From the NCBI RefSeq assembly GCF_002940665.1, contig NZ_MIGY01000002.1, positions 124,001 to 188,000 of the forward strand: DNA of 64,000 nucleotides. Reading direction: 5' to 3'. Numbering within the stretch: position 1 is the stretch's first letter; each line of letters begins with the position of its first letter. The DNA comes from Xanthomonas arboricola. GTDB lineage: Bacteria; Pseudomonadota; Gammaproteobacteria; Xanthomonadales; Xanthomonadaceae. The position numbers and the translations under genes were made by a program. The notes beneath the pieces are model-generated. The model made no database searches. It was not told the origin of the DNA and saw only the letters and a list, made by a program, of their open reading frames with translations. Below, piece after piece: positions 46,059-55,572 of this stretch.

Positions 46059-46997
46059 ATGCACAGCATCGACGTCATCGATTCCCATACGGCCGGCGAA
46101 CCTACCCGCGTGGTCCTCTCCGGCTTCCCCGATCTGGGCGATGGCGATCTGGCGCAATGCCGCGAGCGGTTTCGCCGCGAATTCGACCAGTGGCGCAGCG
46201 CGATCGCCTGCGAACCGCGCGGCTCGGACACCATGGTCGGCGCCTTGCTGCTGCCGGCCCGCGACCCTAGCGCCTGCACCGGAGTGATCTTCTTCAACAA
46301 CGTCGGCTACCTGGGTATGTGCGGGCACGGCACTATCGGGGTGGTGCGCACGCTGGCCGAGCTGGGGCGCATTGCGCCGGGCCAGCACCGCATCGAGACG
46401 CCGGTCGGCACGGTGGGCGTGGAACTGGCCGAAGACGGCACGGTGTCGGTCGACAATGTCGAGAGCTATCGCATAGCGACCGAGGTGGACGTGGACGTAC
46501 CGGGTTACGGAACGGTGCGCGGCGATGTGGCCTGGGGCGGCAACTGGTTCTTCATCACCGGGCAGGCGCCGTGTGCGCTGGACCTGGCGCATCAGCGCGA
46601 GCTGACCGCCTATACCGAAGCGATCCGGCTGGCGCTGGACGCGGCCGGCATCAGCGGCGAGGCCGGCGGCGAGATCGACCATATCGAAATCAACGGCGCC
46701 GCGCCCGACGGCAGCGGCGCGGCGCGCAACTTCGTGCTGTGCCCGGGGCTGGCCTACGACCGCTCGCCGTGCGGCACCGGCACCAGCGCCAAGCTGGCCT
46801 GCCTGGCCGCCGACGGCAAGCTGGCCGAAGGCGAGCGCTGGGTGCAGCAGGGCATTCTGGGCAGCGCCTTCGAAGGCAGCTATCGCCTCAGCGGGCGTGG
46901 CATTGCGCCACGCATCAGCGGGCACGCCTACATCATCGCACACGCGCAGCTGCTGATCGACCCAGCCGACCCGTTCGCCTGGGGAATCGTGGCCTGA
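46059..46997 (+). CDS. 4-hydroxyproline 2-epimerase
   Basis: The enzyme converts trans-4-hydroxy-L-proline to cis-4-hydroxy-D-proline, the first step of bacterial hydroxyproline breakdown. The 312-residue protein belongs to the proline racemase superfamily and keeps both catalytic Cys: Cys 88 in GMCGHGT and a second in [10 protein letters not shown]. Two catalytic Cys mark racemase/epimerases rather than dehydratases. Its place as the first gene of a full Hyp pathway favours hydroxyproline over proline. It overlaps the next gene by one base (TGATG). Confidence 0.96.
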   Translation: MHSIDVIDSHTAGEPTRVVLSGFPDLGDGDLAQCRERFRREFDQWRSAIACEPRGSDTMVGALLLPARDPSACTGVIFFNNVGYLGMCGHGTIGVVRTLAELGRIAPGQHRIETPVGTVGVELAEDGTVSVDNVESYRIATEVDVDVPGYGTVRGDVAWGGNWFFITGQAPCALDLAHQRELTAYTEAIRLALDAAGISGEAGGEIDHIEINGAAPDGSGAARNFVLCPGLAYDRSPCGTGTSAKLACLAADGKLAEGERWVQQGILGSAFEGSYRLSGRGIAPRISGHAYIIAHAQLLIDPADPFAWGIVA

Positions 46998-48187
46998 TGG
47001 ACGCCGTGCGGCCAGCATCGGAGGGAGTTGGCAGCGCGCCGGCCGCCGATGCGGCGCCGTCGGCAGCGTCCACGCGACGCAGCTACGACCTGGTCGTGGT
47101 GGGCGCGGGCATCGTCGGCGCGGCCTGCGCCGAGGCGGCCGCGTGCGAAGGGCTACGCGTGGCGATCGTCGAGCCCGGCCCGATCGGCGGCGGTTCCACC
47201 GCGGCGGCGATGGGGCACCTGGTGGCGATGGACGACGACCCCGCCGAGCTGGCGCTGTCGGCGTATTCGCTGCGGCTGTGGGAGCGTTTTGTACAACTGA
47301 GCGAGGCCGAGTTCAGCCGCTGCGGCACGCTGTGGGTGGCCCGCGATGCGCGCGAACTGGCGGCGGTGCCGGCCAAGATCGCGCGGCTGGCGGCGGCCGG
47401 CCTGCATGCCGACGCCATCGATGCCGGCCAGTTGTATGCACTGGAGCCGCAACTGGTGCCGGGCCTGGCCGGCGGCATGCGCGTGCCCGGTGAAGCCGTG
47501 GTGTATCCGCCGCGGGTGGCGCGGCATCTGGTGAGCCTGGCCTGCAAGGCAGGTGCGCACCTGTTTGCGGGCCGCAAGGTGGAGCAGCTGCAGGCGCATG
47601 GGGTGCGTCTGGACGATGGCCAGCTGTTGGCCGGCCCGGTGCTGGTGGCCAGCGGCGTGGCCTTGCCGCAGCTGTTGCCCGAGCTGGCACTGCGCCCGCG
47701 CAAGGGCCATCTGGTCATCACCGACCGGCATCCGGGCTTGATCCGGCATCAGCTACTGGAACTGGGCTACGCCGATTCGGCGCATGGCGCCGACGCCACC
47801 AGCGTGGCGTTCAATGTGCAGCCGCGGCCGACCGGGCAGATCCTGATCGGCTCCTCGCGCCAGTTCGGCGAGCACGACCGCGCGCTGTCGCTGCCGGTGC
47901 TGCAGCAGATGTTGCAGCGCGCATTCGCGTATCTGCCGGTGCTGCGCGAGTTGCAGGCGATCCGGGTGTGGACCGGGCTGCGCCCGGCCACGCCGGACGG
48001 GCGCCCGTATCTCGGGGCGGTGCCCGGCCGGCGCGACGTGTGGGTGGCCGCCGGTCACGAGGGGTTGGGGGTCACCACGGCGCTGGGGAGCGCGCGGGTG
48101 ATCGTGGACAGCCTGCTCGGGCGTACCCCGGCCATCGACCCCAGCCCGTACGCTCCGGCGCGCGCCGTGCACGGTGCGGCCGCATGA
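46997..48187 (+). CDS. D-hydroxyproline dehydrogenase, FAD (DAO-type) subunit
   Basis: The 396-residue flavoprotein has the N-terminal Rossmann motif VVVGAGIVGAACAEAAA and the D-amino-acid oxidase fold with a C-terminal GLRPATPDGRPYLGAVPG region. It corresponds to the catalytic subunit of the hetero-oligomeric D-hydroxyproline dehydrogenase known from Pseudomonas (lhpBEF), oxidising cis-4-hydroxy-D-proline to pyrroline-4-hydroxy-2-carboxylate. It lies between the epimerase and the two partner subunits and overlaps both neighbours by 1-4 bases. Confidence 0.92.
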   Translation: MDAVRPASEGVGSAPAADAAPSAASTRRSYDLVVVGAGIVGAACAEAAACEGLRVAIVEPGPIGGGSTAAAMGHLVAMDDDPAELALSAYSLRLWERFVQLSEAEFSRCGTLWVARDARELAAVPAKIARLAAAGLHADAIDAGQLYALEPQLVPGLAGGMRVPGEAVVYPPRVARHLVSLACKAGAHLFAGRKVEQLQAHGVRLDDGQLLAGPVLVASGVALPQLLPELALRPRKGHLVITDRHPGLIRHQLLELGYADSAHGADATSVAFNVQPRPTGQILIGSSRQFGEHDRALSLPVLQQMLQRAFAYLPVLRELQAIRVWTGLRPATPDGRPYLGAVPGRRDVWVAAGHEGLGVTTALGSARVIVDSLLGRTPAIDPSPYAPARAVHGAAA

Positions 48188-48429
48188 GCGCGATGGTGCG
48201 TCTGCACGTGGATGCGCAAGCGGTCGAGGTGCCGGCCGGCGCCAGCGTGGCCGCTGCGGTGGCGCTGGCGACGCTGCATTTCCGGCAATCATGCAGCGGC
48301 CAGCCGCGCGCGCCGTTGTGCGGCATGGGCGTGTGTTTCGAATGCCGGGTGCGCATCGACGGCGTCGGCCAGCAACGCGCCTGCCTGGTGGATGCGCGTA
48401 ACGGCATGCAGGTACGCACCGATGGCTGA
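48184..48429 (+). CDS. D-hydroxyproline dehydrogenase, small [2Fe-2S] subunit
   Basis: The 81-residue ferredoxin-like protein has the Cys pattern of a plant-type [2Fe-2S] cluster (SCSGQPRAPLCGMGVCFEC, then a final Cys in RACLV). It is the gamma subunit of the dehydrogenase, as in HcnA and the small subunits of octopine/nopaline oxidases. It overlaps the flavoprotein gene by 4 bases and the next gene by 8, consistent with 1:1 subunit ratios. Confidence 0.93.
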   Translation: MSAMVRLHVDAQAVEVPAGASVAAAVALATLHFRQSCSGQPRAPLCGMGVCFECRVRIDGVGQQRACLVDARNGMQVRTDG

Positions 48430-49735
48430 GCGCGTGCAGCATTTCGACGTGCTGGTGATCGGCGCCGGCCCGGCCGGCCTGGCGGCGGCGCAGGCGGCAG
48501 CCGGTCATGGCGTGCGGGTCGGCGTGGTCGACATGCAGCCGCGTGCCGGCGGGCAGGTGTGGCGCAACGATGTGCGGCACGGCGCACCGGCCGATGCGCG
48601 CGCGCTGTTGCGGCAGGTACAGGCCGCGTCATCGATCACGCTGCTGACGCAGACGCAGATCCTGCTGGCGCAGCCGGGCTGGCTGTTGGCCGATGGCCCG
48701 GACGGTTCCGTGCAACTGCATTACGCCGCCCTGGTGCTGGCCACCGGCGCACGCGAATTGCTGCTGCCGTTTCCGGGCTGGACCTTGCCCGGCGTCACCG
48801 GCGCCGGCGCGGCGCAGGCGCTGGCCAAGCAGGGCTGGCCGCTGGCCGGCAAGCGCGTGGTGGTCGCCGGCAGCGGCCCGCTGCTGCTGGCCAGTGCGGC
48901 CACGCTGCAACGGCATGGCGCGCGGGTGCTCGGCATCCACGAACAGACCTCTAAAGCTGCGTTGCGGCAGTTTGCATTGCAGTTGTGGCGCTGGCCGGGC
49001 AAGGCGGCGCAGGCGGTGGCGCTACGCCTGCAATTGCGCGCGGTGGCCTATCGCGCCGGCAGCTTTGTCGTCTCCGCAGATGGCGACACACAACTGCGCG
49101 AAATCGAGATCGAAGGGCCTGCCGGTCGCACGCGGCTTGCCTGCGACCAGCTAGCCGTTGGCTATGGCCTGGTGCCCAACACCGAGCTTGCACAGCTGCT
49201 CGGTTGCCGGCTGGACGCGTACGGCGCGCATCAACAGGTGCATGTGGATGCGTTGCTGCGCACCAGCGTCAGGCAGGTCTTTGCAGCCGGCGAAGCCTGC
49301 GGCATCGGCGGACGCGATTGCGCGCTGATCGAGGGCGCCATGGCCGGGCACATGGCTGCCGACGCACCGGACGCTGCGCTGCGCCTGCAGCCGCGGCGGC
49401 GTGCCGCGCGTGCGTTCGCCGAGGTGCTGCAACGGCAGTTCGCGCTGAATCCACGCATCCGCGCGCTGGCGCAGCCCGACACGCTGGTGTGCCGCTGCGA
49501 GGACGTGCCGCTGGCCGCGCTGGACAACTTCAACGATGCACGCGATGCCAAGCTCGCTTCGCGCTGCGGCATGGGCGCCTGCCAGGGCCGCATCTGCGGC
49601 ACCGCGCTCACCGAACTGGGGCGTTGCCCGCCCGCGCTTTCCACCGACGCCGGCCGCCGGCCGCCGTTGTTCCCGGTCCGCCTCGCGGCGCTGGCCGACC
49701 CGTTCACTTCCGACTCGCAAGGGAATCATCCATGA
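48422..49735 (+). CDS. D-hydroxyproline dehydrogenase, large FAD/NAD-fold subunit with BFD domain
   Basis: The 437-residue protein has VIGAGPAGLAAAQAA, a second dinucleotide fold (VVVAGSGPLLLASAATL), and a C-terminal BFD-like [2Fe-2S] domain with CRCEDVP and CGMGACQGRIC. It matches the alpha subunits of octopine oxidase, HcnB and LhpE. In these complexes it passes electrons from the DAO-type subunit to the respiratory chain. It overlaps the small subunit by 8 bases and the next gene by 4. Confidence 0.92.
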   Translation: MAERVQHFDVLVIGAGPAGLAAAQAAAGHGVRVGVVDMQPRAGGQVWRNDVRHGAPADARALLRQVQAASSITLLTQTQILLAQPGWLLADGPDGSVQLHYAALVLATGARELLLPFPGWTLPGVTGAGAAQALAKQGWPLAGKRVVVAGSGPLLLASAATLQRHGARVLGIHEQTSKAALRQFALQLWRWPGKAAQAVALRLQLRAVAYRAGSFVVSADGDTQLREIEIEGPAGRTRLACDQLAVGYGLVPNTELAQLLGCRLDAYGAHQQVHVDALLRTSVRQVFAAGEACGIGGRDCALIEGAMAGHMAADAPDAALRLQPRRRAARAFAEVLQRQFALNPRIRALAQPDTLVCRCEDVPLAALDNFNDARDAKLASRCGMGACQGRICGTALTELGRCPPALSTDAGRRPPLFPVRLAALADPFTSDSQGNHP

Positions 49736-50640
49736 GTATTGCTGCGTTCTGGCACGGCGTGCTGCCGGCCATCACCACCCCGTTCACCGCCTCCGGCGAG
49801 ATCGATCACGACTTCCTCGCCAAGCACGCCAATCAACTGGTGGATGCCGGCTGCACCGCGATCGTGCCGCTGGGTTCGCTGGGCGAAGCGGCCACCTTGA
49901 GCGTGGACGACAAGCTGGCCGTGCTCAAGACGCTGGTCGGCGCATTGAACGGCCGCGTGCCGGTGGTGCCGGGCATCGCCAGCCTGGCGACCGGCGAGGC
50001 GGTGGCGCTGGCCAGGGCGGCCAAGGACCTCGGTTGCGGCGGGCTGATGGTGTTGCCGCCCTACGTCTACTCCACCGACTGGCGCGAGATGGGCGCGCAT
50101 GTGCGCGCGGTGATCGCCGCCACCGACCTGCCGGTGATCCTGTACAACAACCCGGTGGCCTACAAGACCGATTTCGGCCCGGCGCAGATCGCCGAGCTGG
50201 CCGCCGAATTCCCCAACCTGCAGGCAGTGAAGGAATCCTCGGGCGACGTGCGCCGCTTTGCCGCGCTGCAGGAGCTGCTGGGCGAGCGTCTGGCGCTGCT
50301 GGTGGGCATGGACGATGCCATCGTCGAAGGCCTGAGCATGGGTGCCAAGGGCTGGATCGCCGGCCTGGTCAACGCGTACCCGAAGGAGTCGGTGCGCCTG
50401 TTCGAACTCGCGCGCGACGGTGGCTACCCGGCGGCCAAGCAACTCTACGACTGGTTCCTCCCGCTGCTGCGCCTGGATACCGTGCCCAAGTTCGTGCAGT
50501 TGATCAAACTGGTGCAGGAAAAGGTCGGCGTGGGCAGCGAGCGCGTGCGCGCCCCGCGCCTGGTGGTCGACGGCGCCGAGCGCGAGGCGGCGCTCAAGGT
50601 CATCGATCACGCCATCGCCACTGCGCCCAAACTGTCCTGA
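49732..50640 (+). CDS. 1-pyrroline-4-hydroxy-2-carboxylate deaminase (DapA family)
   Basis: The 302-residue TIM-barrel protein is of the dihydrodipicolinate synthase family, with LGSLGEAATLS, the YNNPVAYKTDF loop carrying the catalytic Tyr region, and the Schiff-base Lys in LQAVKESSGD. In the Hyp pathway this homologue deaminates and opens the ring to give 2-oxoglutarate semialdehyde. Context decides the function; DapA itself is elsewhere in such genomes. The ATG overlaps the upstream stop. Confidence 0.92.
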   Translation: MSIAAFWHGVLPAITTPFTASGEIDHDFLAKHANQLVDAGCTAIVPLGSLGEAATLSVDDKLAVLKTLVGALNGRVPVVPGIASLATGEAVALARAAKDLGCGGLMVLPPYVYSTDWREMGAHVRAVIAATDLPVILYNNPVAYKTDFGPAQIAELAAEFPNLQAVKESSGDVRRFAALQELLGERLALLVGMDDAIVEGLSMGAKGWIAGLVNAYPKESVRLFELARDGGYPAAKQLYDWFLPLLRLDTVPKFVQLIKLVQEKVGVGSERVRAPRLVVDGAEREAALKVIDHAIATAPKLS

Positions 50641-50732
50641 CGATGAGCTCGCGCTGCACGCCACCGGATGGAGGCCGCGCGCGGATTCACGCGCGGACGC
50701 GGTGGCCGGCGTAGCGCGAGGTGGGTCGATGA

Positions 50733-50768
50733 GGATGTCGCATCAGCGCGACATCCGCGTCGTTTTTT
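50733..50768 (+). terminator. Intrinsic terminator inside the hydroxyproline cluster
   Basis: A perfect 9-base stem (50733-50741 with 50748-50756, 6-base loop) is followed after six bases by six T (50763-50768). It lies in the 186-base gap between the deaminase and the semialdehyde dehydrogenase genes and would lower expression of the distal half unless a promoter lies after it. Confidence 0.75.
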
Positions 50769-50826
50769 GGTCGGCCCCTGCTGCACAGTGCGCAGGGTCT
50801 GTCCTCATGCAACCGAAGGTGCCGCA

Positions 50827-52443
50827 ATGAACGAGACGCTCCACTCCCCGCCAACACAGCAGGCCGAGGTATTGCTGGCCGGCCGGTGGCAACCCAGTCG
50901 CGCGGCGAGCGCCAGCTTCCGTGCCGCCGACCCGAGCACGGGCAAGGCGATCGGGCCGCAGTTTCCGGTCAGCGGTGCGGAGGATGTCGAAATTGCGGTT
51001 GCGGCAGCGCAGGCGGTTGCAGCGGAACTTGCGGCAGCACCGGTCGAAAGGATTGCCGCATTCCTGGACGCCTACGCCGACGCGCTGGATGCCGATGCCG
51101 ACACCCTGGTGGCGCTTGCCCATGCAGAAACCGCATTGCCGGCGCCCACGCGCCTGCGTGGCAACGAGCTGCCGCGCACCAGCGGGCAGTTGCGTCAGGC
51201 CGCCCAGGCAGTGCGCAGCTATGGCTGGACCCAGCCCATCATCGACACCGCTGCCGATCTGCGTTCGCATCTGGCGCCACTCGGCAAGCCGGTGGTGGTG
51301 TTTGGCCCGAACAATTTCCCGTTCGCCTTCAATGCGATCGCCGGCAGCGATTTCGCCTCGGCCATTGCCGCGCGCAACCCGGTAATCGCCAAGGCGCATC
51401 CGCTGCATCCGGCCACCAGCCGGCGCATGGCCCAGCTTGCGCACACAGCCTTGCTTGCGGCGGGCCTGCCGGCTGCGGCGGTGCAGTTGCTGTATCACGT
51501 CGACAACGCCGCCGGCTTGCGGCTGGCCGGCGATGCGCGGCTGGGAGCGATCGGCTTCACCGGCAGCCGTGCGGGCGGGCTGGCGCTGAAGGCGGCCGCC
51601 GATGCGGCCGGCGTGCCGTTCTATGCCGAGCTGTCCAGCGTCAACCCGGTGTTCCTGCTGCCGGGCGCACTGGCCGAACGCGGCGCCGCGCTGGCGCAGG
51701 AATTCTTCTCCTCGTGCACCCTGGGCAGCGGCCAGTTCTGCACCAATCCCGGGGTGGTGGTGGTGCCGCAGGGCGAGGCCGGCGATGCGTTCGTGGCCGC
51801 GACCACGGCGCATTTCGAGGCCGCCATGCCGATGGTGCTGTTTTCCGGTGCCGGCGTGGAAGGCGTGCAACACGGTGTGGCAGCGCTGCGCGCTGCCGGC
51901 GCCGCGCTGCTTGCCGGCGGGCATACCGGCGAAGACGGCTATCGCTATGCGCCGACGTTGTTGAGCGTGGATGGGCAGGCGTTCCTCGCCAGCCCGCATG
52001 CGCTGCAGACCGAGGCCTTCGGGCCAGTGAGCCTGCTGGTACGTGCGCGCGACCTCGCGCAGATGACGCAGGTCGCCGCTGCGTTCGAAGGCAATCTCAC
52101 CGGCACCTTGTATCGCGCAACCGATGGCAGCGACGATGCGGCCTGGCAGGCCATCGCACCGGTGCTGCGGGCGCGGGTGGGGCGGTTGATCAACAGCAAG
52201 ATGCCGACCGGCGTGGCGGTGAGCGCGGCGCAGAATCATGGCGGGCCGTTCCCCAGCACCGGGCACCCGGGGTTCACCGCGGTGGGCATGCCCGGTTCGA
52301 TCCGCCGCTTCGCCGCCTTGCACAGCTACGACGCGGTGCCGGACGCCTTGTTGCCGGCCGAATTGCGCCAGCGCAATCCGGGCGGTGTGGCGCGTCTGGT
52401 CGATGGGCAATGGAGCACCGCCGACCTCGGAGCGGGCGCATGA
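50827..52443 (+). CDS. 2-oxoglutarate semialdehyde dehydrogenase
   Basis: This 538-residue aldehyde dehydrogenase completes hydroxyproline breakdown by oxidising 2,5-dioxopentanoate to 2-oxoglutarate. It has the NAD(P) site VVVFGPNNFPFAFN, the GFTGSRAGG turn, the Glu region AELSSVNPVF and the catalytic Cys in GSGQFCTNPG. The length and motifs match the type III KGSADH induced by hydroxyproline. A terminator sits in the gap before it. It overlaps the Xaa-Pro peptidase gene by 4 bases. Confidence 0.94.
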   Translation: MNETLHSPPTQQAEVLLAGRWQPSRAASASFRAADPSTGKAIGPQFPVSGAEDVEIAVAAAQAVAAELAAAPVERIAAFLDAYADALDADADTLVALAHAETALPAPTRLRGNELPRTSGQLRQAAQAVRSYGWTQPIIDTAADLRSHLAPLGKPVVVFGPNNFPFAFNAIAGSDFASAIAARNPVIAKAHPLHPATSRRMAQLAHTALLAAGLPAAAVQLLYHVDNAAGLRLAGDARLGAIGFTGSRAGGLALKAAADAAGVPFYAELSSVNPVFLLPGALAERGAALAQEFFSSCTLGSGQFCTNPGVVVVPQGEAGDAFVAATTAHFEAAMPMVLFSGAGVEGVQHGVAALRAAGAALLAGGHTGEDGYRYAPTLLSVDGQAFLASPHALQTEAFGPVSLLVRARDLAQMTQVAAAFEGNLTGTLYRATDGSDDAAWQAIAPVLRARVGRLINSKMPTGVAVSAAQNHGGPFPSTGHPGFTAVGMPGSIRRFAALHSYDAVPDALLPAELRQRNPGGVARLVDGQWSTADLGAGA

Positions 52444-53639
52444 GCAGCCAGATCGGCGGGCTGTCGCTGGAGCAGGCGCGCGCGCAGTTGACGCCGTGGA
52501 CGCAGCGCGCCGCACCGATCGCCGCGCAGGAGTACGCACAGCGCATCGAACGCGCACGCCGCCTGATGCGCGCGCACGGCGTGGATGCGTTGTTGATCGG
52601 CGCCGGCACGTCGCTGCGCTATTTCACCGGCGTGCCCTGGGGCGCGAGCGAGCGCCTGGTTGCGCTGCTGCTCACGCTGGACGGCGACCCGGTGCTGATC
52701 TGCCCCGCGTTCGAAGAAGGCTCACTGGATGCGGTGCTGAAGATCGCGGTCGCCAAACATCTGTGGGAAGAACACGAGGACCCATACGCGCGGGTGGTGC
52801 AGGTGATGGACGACCGCCACGCGCATGCGCTGGCGCTGGATCCGGGCATCGCCTTTGCCGTGCACACCGGCCTGCGCGCGCACCTGGGCACGGCGATCCG
52901 CGATGCCGCGGCCATCATCGACGGCTGCCGCATGTGCAAGTCGCCGGCCGAACTGGCGCTGATGCAGCAGGCCTGCGACATGACCCTGCTGGTGCAGCGG
53001 CTGGCCGCCGGCATCGCGCAGGAGGGCATCGGCACCGACCAGCTGGTGCGCTTCATCGACGAGGCGCATCGCGCGCTGGGTGCCGACAACGGCTCGACCT
53101 TCTGCATCGTGCAGTTCGGCCATGCCACCGCGTTTCCGCACGGCATTCCCGGCGTGCAGCACCTGCGCGCAGGCGAGCTGGTGCTGATCGACACCGGCTG
53201 CACCGTGCAGGGCTACCACTCCGATATCACCCGCACCTGGATCTACGGCACGCCCGACGACGCGCAACGGCGCATCTGGGACCTGGAACAGGCGGCTCAG
53301 GCAGCGGCGTTTGCGGCGATCCGCCCCGGGCTCGCCTGCGAAGCGGTGGACCAGGCCGCGCGCAGCGTGCTGGAGGCGGCAGGGTTGGGGCCGGACTACC
53401 GCTTGCCGGGATTGCCGCACCGCACCGGCCATGGCTGCGGTCTGGCGATCCATGAAGCGCCGTATCTGGTGCGCGGCAATGCGCAGCCGCTGCAGCCGGG
53501 CATGTGCGCCAGCAACGAGCCGATGATCGTGGTGCCCGGTGCGTTCGGGGTGCGCCTGGAAGACCATTTTTATGTCACCGATACCGGCGCGCAGTGGTTT
53601 ACCCCGCCGTCGCCGGCGATCGACCAACCGTTTGCATGA
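52440..53639 (+). CDS. Xaa-Pro peptidase (M24 family)
   Basis: The 399-residue protein has a creatinase-like N-domain and a pita-bread catalytic domain. All five metal ligands can be found: two Asp in LIDTGCTVQGYHSDITRTW, His in HRTGHGCGLAIHE, Glu in CASNEPMIV and Glu in GVRLEDHFYV. It would release proline or hydroxyproline from the C-side of dipeptides or peptides. There is no signal peptide. Being translationally coupled to the hydroxyproline genes strongly suggests Xaa-Hyp dipeptides as natural substrates; this is inference. Confidence 0.93.
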   Translation: MSSQIGGLSLEQARAQLTPWTQRAAPIAAQEYAQRIERARRLMRAHGVDALLIGAGTSLRYFTGVPWGASERLVALLLTLDGDPVLICPAFEEGSLDAVLKIAVAKHLWEEHEDPYARVVQVMDDRHAHALALDPGIAFAVHTGLRAHLGTAIRDAAAIIDGCRMCKSPAELALMQQACDMTLLVQRLAAGIAQEGIGTDQLVRFIDEAHRALGADNGSTFCIVQFGHATAFPHGIPGVQHLRAGELVLIDTGCTVQGYHSDITRTWIYGTPDDAQRRIWDLEQAAQAAAFAAIRPGLACEAVDQAARSVLEAAGLGPDYRLPGLPHRTGHGCGLAIHEAPYLVRGNAQPLQPGMCASNEPMIVVPGAFGVRLEDHFYVTDTGAQWFTPPSPAIDQPFA

Positions 53640-53661
53640 GCCGTTACAGGCTCACGCACGC

Positions 53662-53726
53662 GTAGGAGCGCACCCGGGCGCGATGGGCAGTCCCGATAAA
53701 GCCGTCGCGCGCAAGCGCGCTCCTAC
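53662..53726. repeat. Single REP-type element
   Basis: The 65-base element begins GTAGGAGCGCACCCGGGCGC, the same head as the 97-base array units at 34283, and ends CGCGCTCCTAC, forming a long imperfect palindrome. It lies between the Xaa-Pro peptidase and the first DUF885 gene. Confidence 0.85.
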
Positions 53727-53754
53727 AGCCGCCATTGCATCTTGGAGTAACTGC

Positions 53755-55572
53755 ATGAACCACCTGCGTCCCGTCGCCATCGGCCTGCTGGCCGCCGCCT
53801 TGTTCACTGCCTGCAAGCCGGCGCCGCCGGCAGCGGAGACGGCAGCTGCGGCCACGCCTGCGCCAACCAGCGAACAGGCCGCCAATGCCTTCGATGCGCT
53901 GCTGGACAAGCAATGGCAGTACCAGTTGCAGCACAACCCGGAGTTCGCCAGCATCATCGGCGACAAGCGGTACAACGATCGGTGGAGCGACTATTCGCTC
54001 GAGGCCGTGCAGGCCGAGCGCACTGCCACTGCCGAGCTGCTCACGCAATTCGAAGCGATCGACAGCAAGACGCTGGACGAACAACGCCAGCTCAGCCTGC
54101 AGATGATGCTCGGCCAGTTGCGCGACAAGCTGGAAGGCATCGACCTGAAGACCTATGCGATGCCGCTGGAGCCGATCGGCGGTATCCAGCTGGGGCTGGC
54201 CGGCTATGGGGATGCGTTTCCGTTCGAGGACGCCAAGGATTATCAGGACTACATCAAGCGCCTGCAGACCATCCCGACGGTGATCGATCAGGTGATCGCG
54301 GTGTCGCGGCAGGGCGCCAAGGAGGGGCTGGTGCAGCCGCGTTATCTGCTGGAGCGCCTGCCCGAGCAGATCGACAAGATCGCCGCGCTGACCGGCGAGC
54401 AGAGCCCGTTCGCCTCGCCGCTGAAAAAGCTCGATGCCGCGGTGCCGGCCGACCAGCGCGCTGCGCTGCGCACGCAGTTGCTGGCCGCGATCGAGCAGCA
54501 GGTGCGCCCGGCCTATGCCAAGCTGGCCGCGTTCGTGCGCGACGAATACGCCGCGCAAGGGCGCGCGCAGGAAGGCCTGTGGTCGCTGCCCGATGGCGAA
54601 CGCCGCTATCGCTACGCCATCCATACCCAGACCACCACCGACATGGCGCCGGAGGAAATCCATCAGATCGGCCTGAAGGAAGTGGCACGCATCGAAGGCG
54701 AGATGACGGTGATCGCCAAGGCCCAAGGCTTCGCCGACCTGGCCAGCTTCCGCAAGGCGGTACAAACCGACAAGCGCCATTTCGCCAGCTCCGGCGAGCA
54801 GATTCTGCAGCAGTACCGCCAGTACATCGCCGCGATGGAACCTGAGCTCCCCAAGCTGTTCGGCCACCTGCCGACCACGCCGCTGGAAGTACAGGCCATG
54901 CCCGCATTCCGGCGCAGCGCGCCCGGCGCCGAATACTGGCAGAGCAATCCGGAAGGCACCAAGCCGGCCATCGTGAAGGTCAACACCAGCGACTTCGCCA
55001 GCCGCACGCTGATCAACATCGAGAGCACCGCCTATCACGAGGGCGTGCCGGGCCATCACCTGCAGATCTCGCTGGCGCAGACATCGCCGCTGCCGCCGTT
55101 CCGCCAACAGGCCGGCTACAACGCCTATATCGAGGGCTGGGCGCTGTATGCCGAGCGCCTGGGCAAGGAAATCGGTTTCTTCAAGGACCCGTACAACGAC
55201 TACGGCCGGCTGTTCGGCGAGCTGTTGCGCGCCAATCGGCTGGTGCTCGACACCGGCGTGCATTACAAGCGCTGGAACCGCCAGCAGATGGTGGATTTCT
55301 TCCATGCGCATCCGTCCGATGACGAGCCCAGCATCCAGTCCGAAACCGATCGCTACATCGTCTGGCCGGGCCAGGCGTTGGGCTACAAGTTGGGGCAGCT
55401 GCAGATTCTTGCGCTGCGTGCGGAGGCGGAAAAAGAACTCGGCGATCGCTTCGATGTGCGCGCCTTCCACGATGCGGTGCTCGGCGGCGGCGCGATGCCG
55501 CTGGCGATGTTGCAGCAGCGCGTGCGCCAGTGGATCGCGCAGGCCAAGGCGGCGCCGGAGGCACGCGGATGA
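53755..55572 (+). CDS. DUF885 lipoprotein, putative metallopeptidase
   Basis: The 605-residue protein has a lipoprotein signal (FTAC, Cys 20) and a DUF885 domain spanning the rest. The gluzincin-like signature YHEGVPGHHLQ is followed about 30 residues later by YIEGWALYAERLG, which may hold the third zinc ligand Glu. It is predicted to be an envelope-anchored peptidase. TTGGAG precedes the ATG. It overlaps a second DUF885 gene by 4 bases, and both sit downstream of hydroxyproline genes. Substrate is unknown. Confidence 0.92.
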   Translation: MNHLRPVAIGLLAAALFTACKPAPPAAETAAAATPAPTSEQAANAFDALLDKQWQYQLQHNPEFASIIGDKRYNDRWSDYSLEAVQAERTATAELLTQFEAIDSKTLDEQRQLSLQMMLGQLRDKLEGIDLKTYAMPLEPIGGIQLGLAGYGDAFPFEDAKDYQDYIKRLQTIPTVIDQVIAVSRQGAKEGLVQPRYLLERLPEQIDKIAALTGEQSPFASPLKKLDAAVPADQRAALRTQLLAAIEQQVRPAYAKLAAFVRDEYAAQGRAQEGLWSLPDGERRYRYAIHTQTTTDMAPEEIHQIGLKEVARIEGEMTVIAKAQGFADLASFRKAVQTDKRHFASSGEQILQQYRQYIAAMEPELPKLFGHLPTTPLEVQAMPAFRRSAPGAEYWQSNPEGTKPAIVKVNTSDFASRTLINIESTAYHEGVPGHHLQISLAQTSPLPPFRQQAGYNAYIEGWALYAERLGKEIGFFKDPYNDYGRLFGELLRANRLVLDTGVHYKRWNRQQMVDFFHAHPSDDEPSIQSETDRYIVWPGQALGYKLGQLQILALRAEAEKELGDRFDVRAFHDAVLGGGAMPLAMLQQRVRQWIAQAKAAPEARG

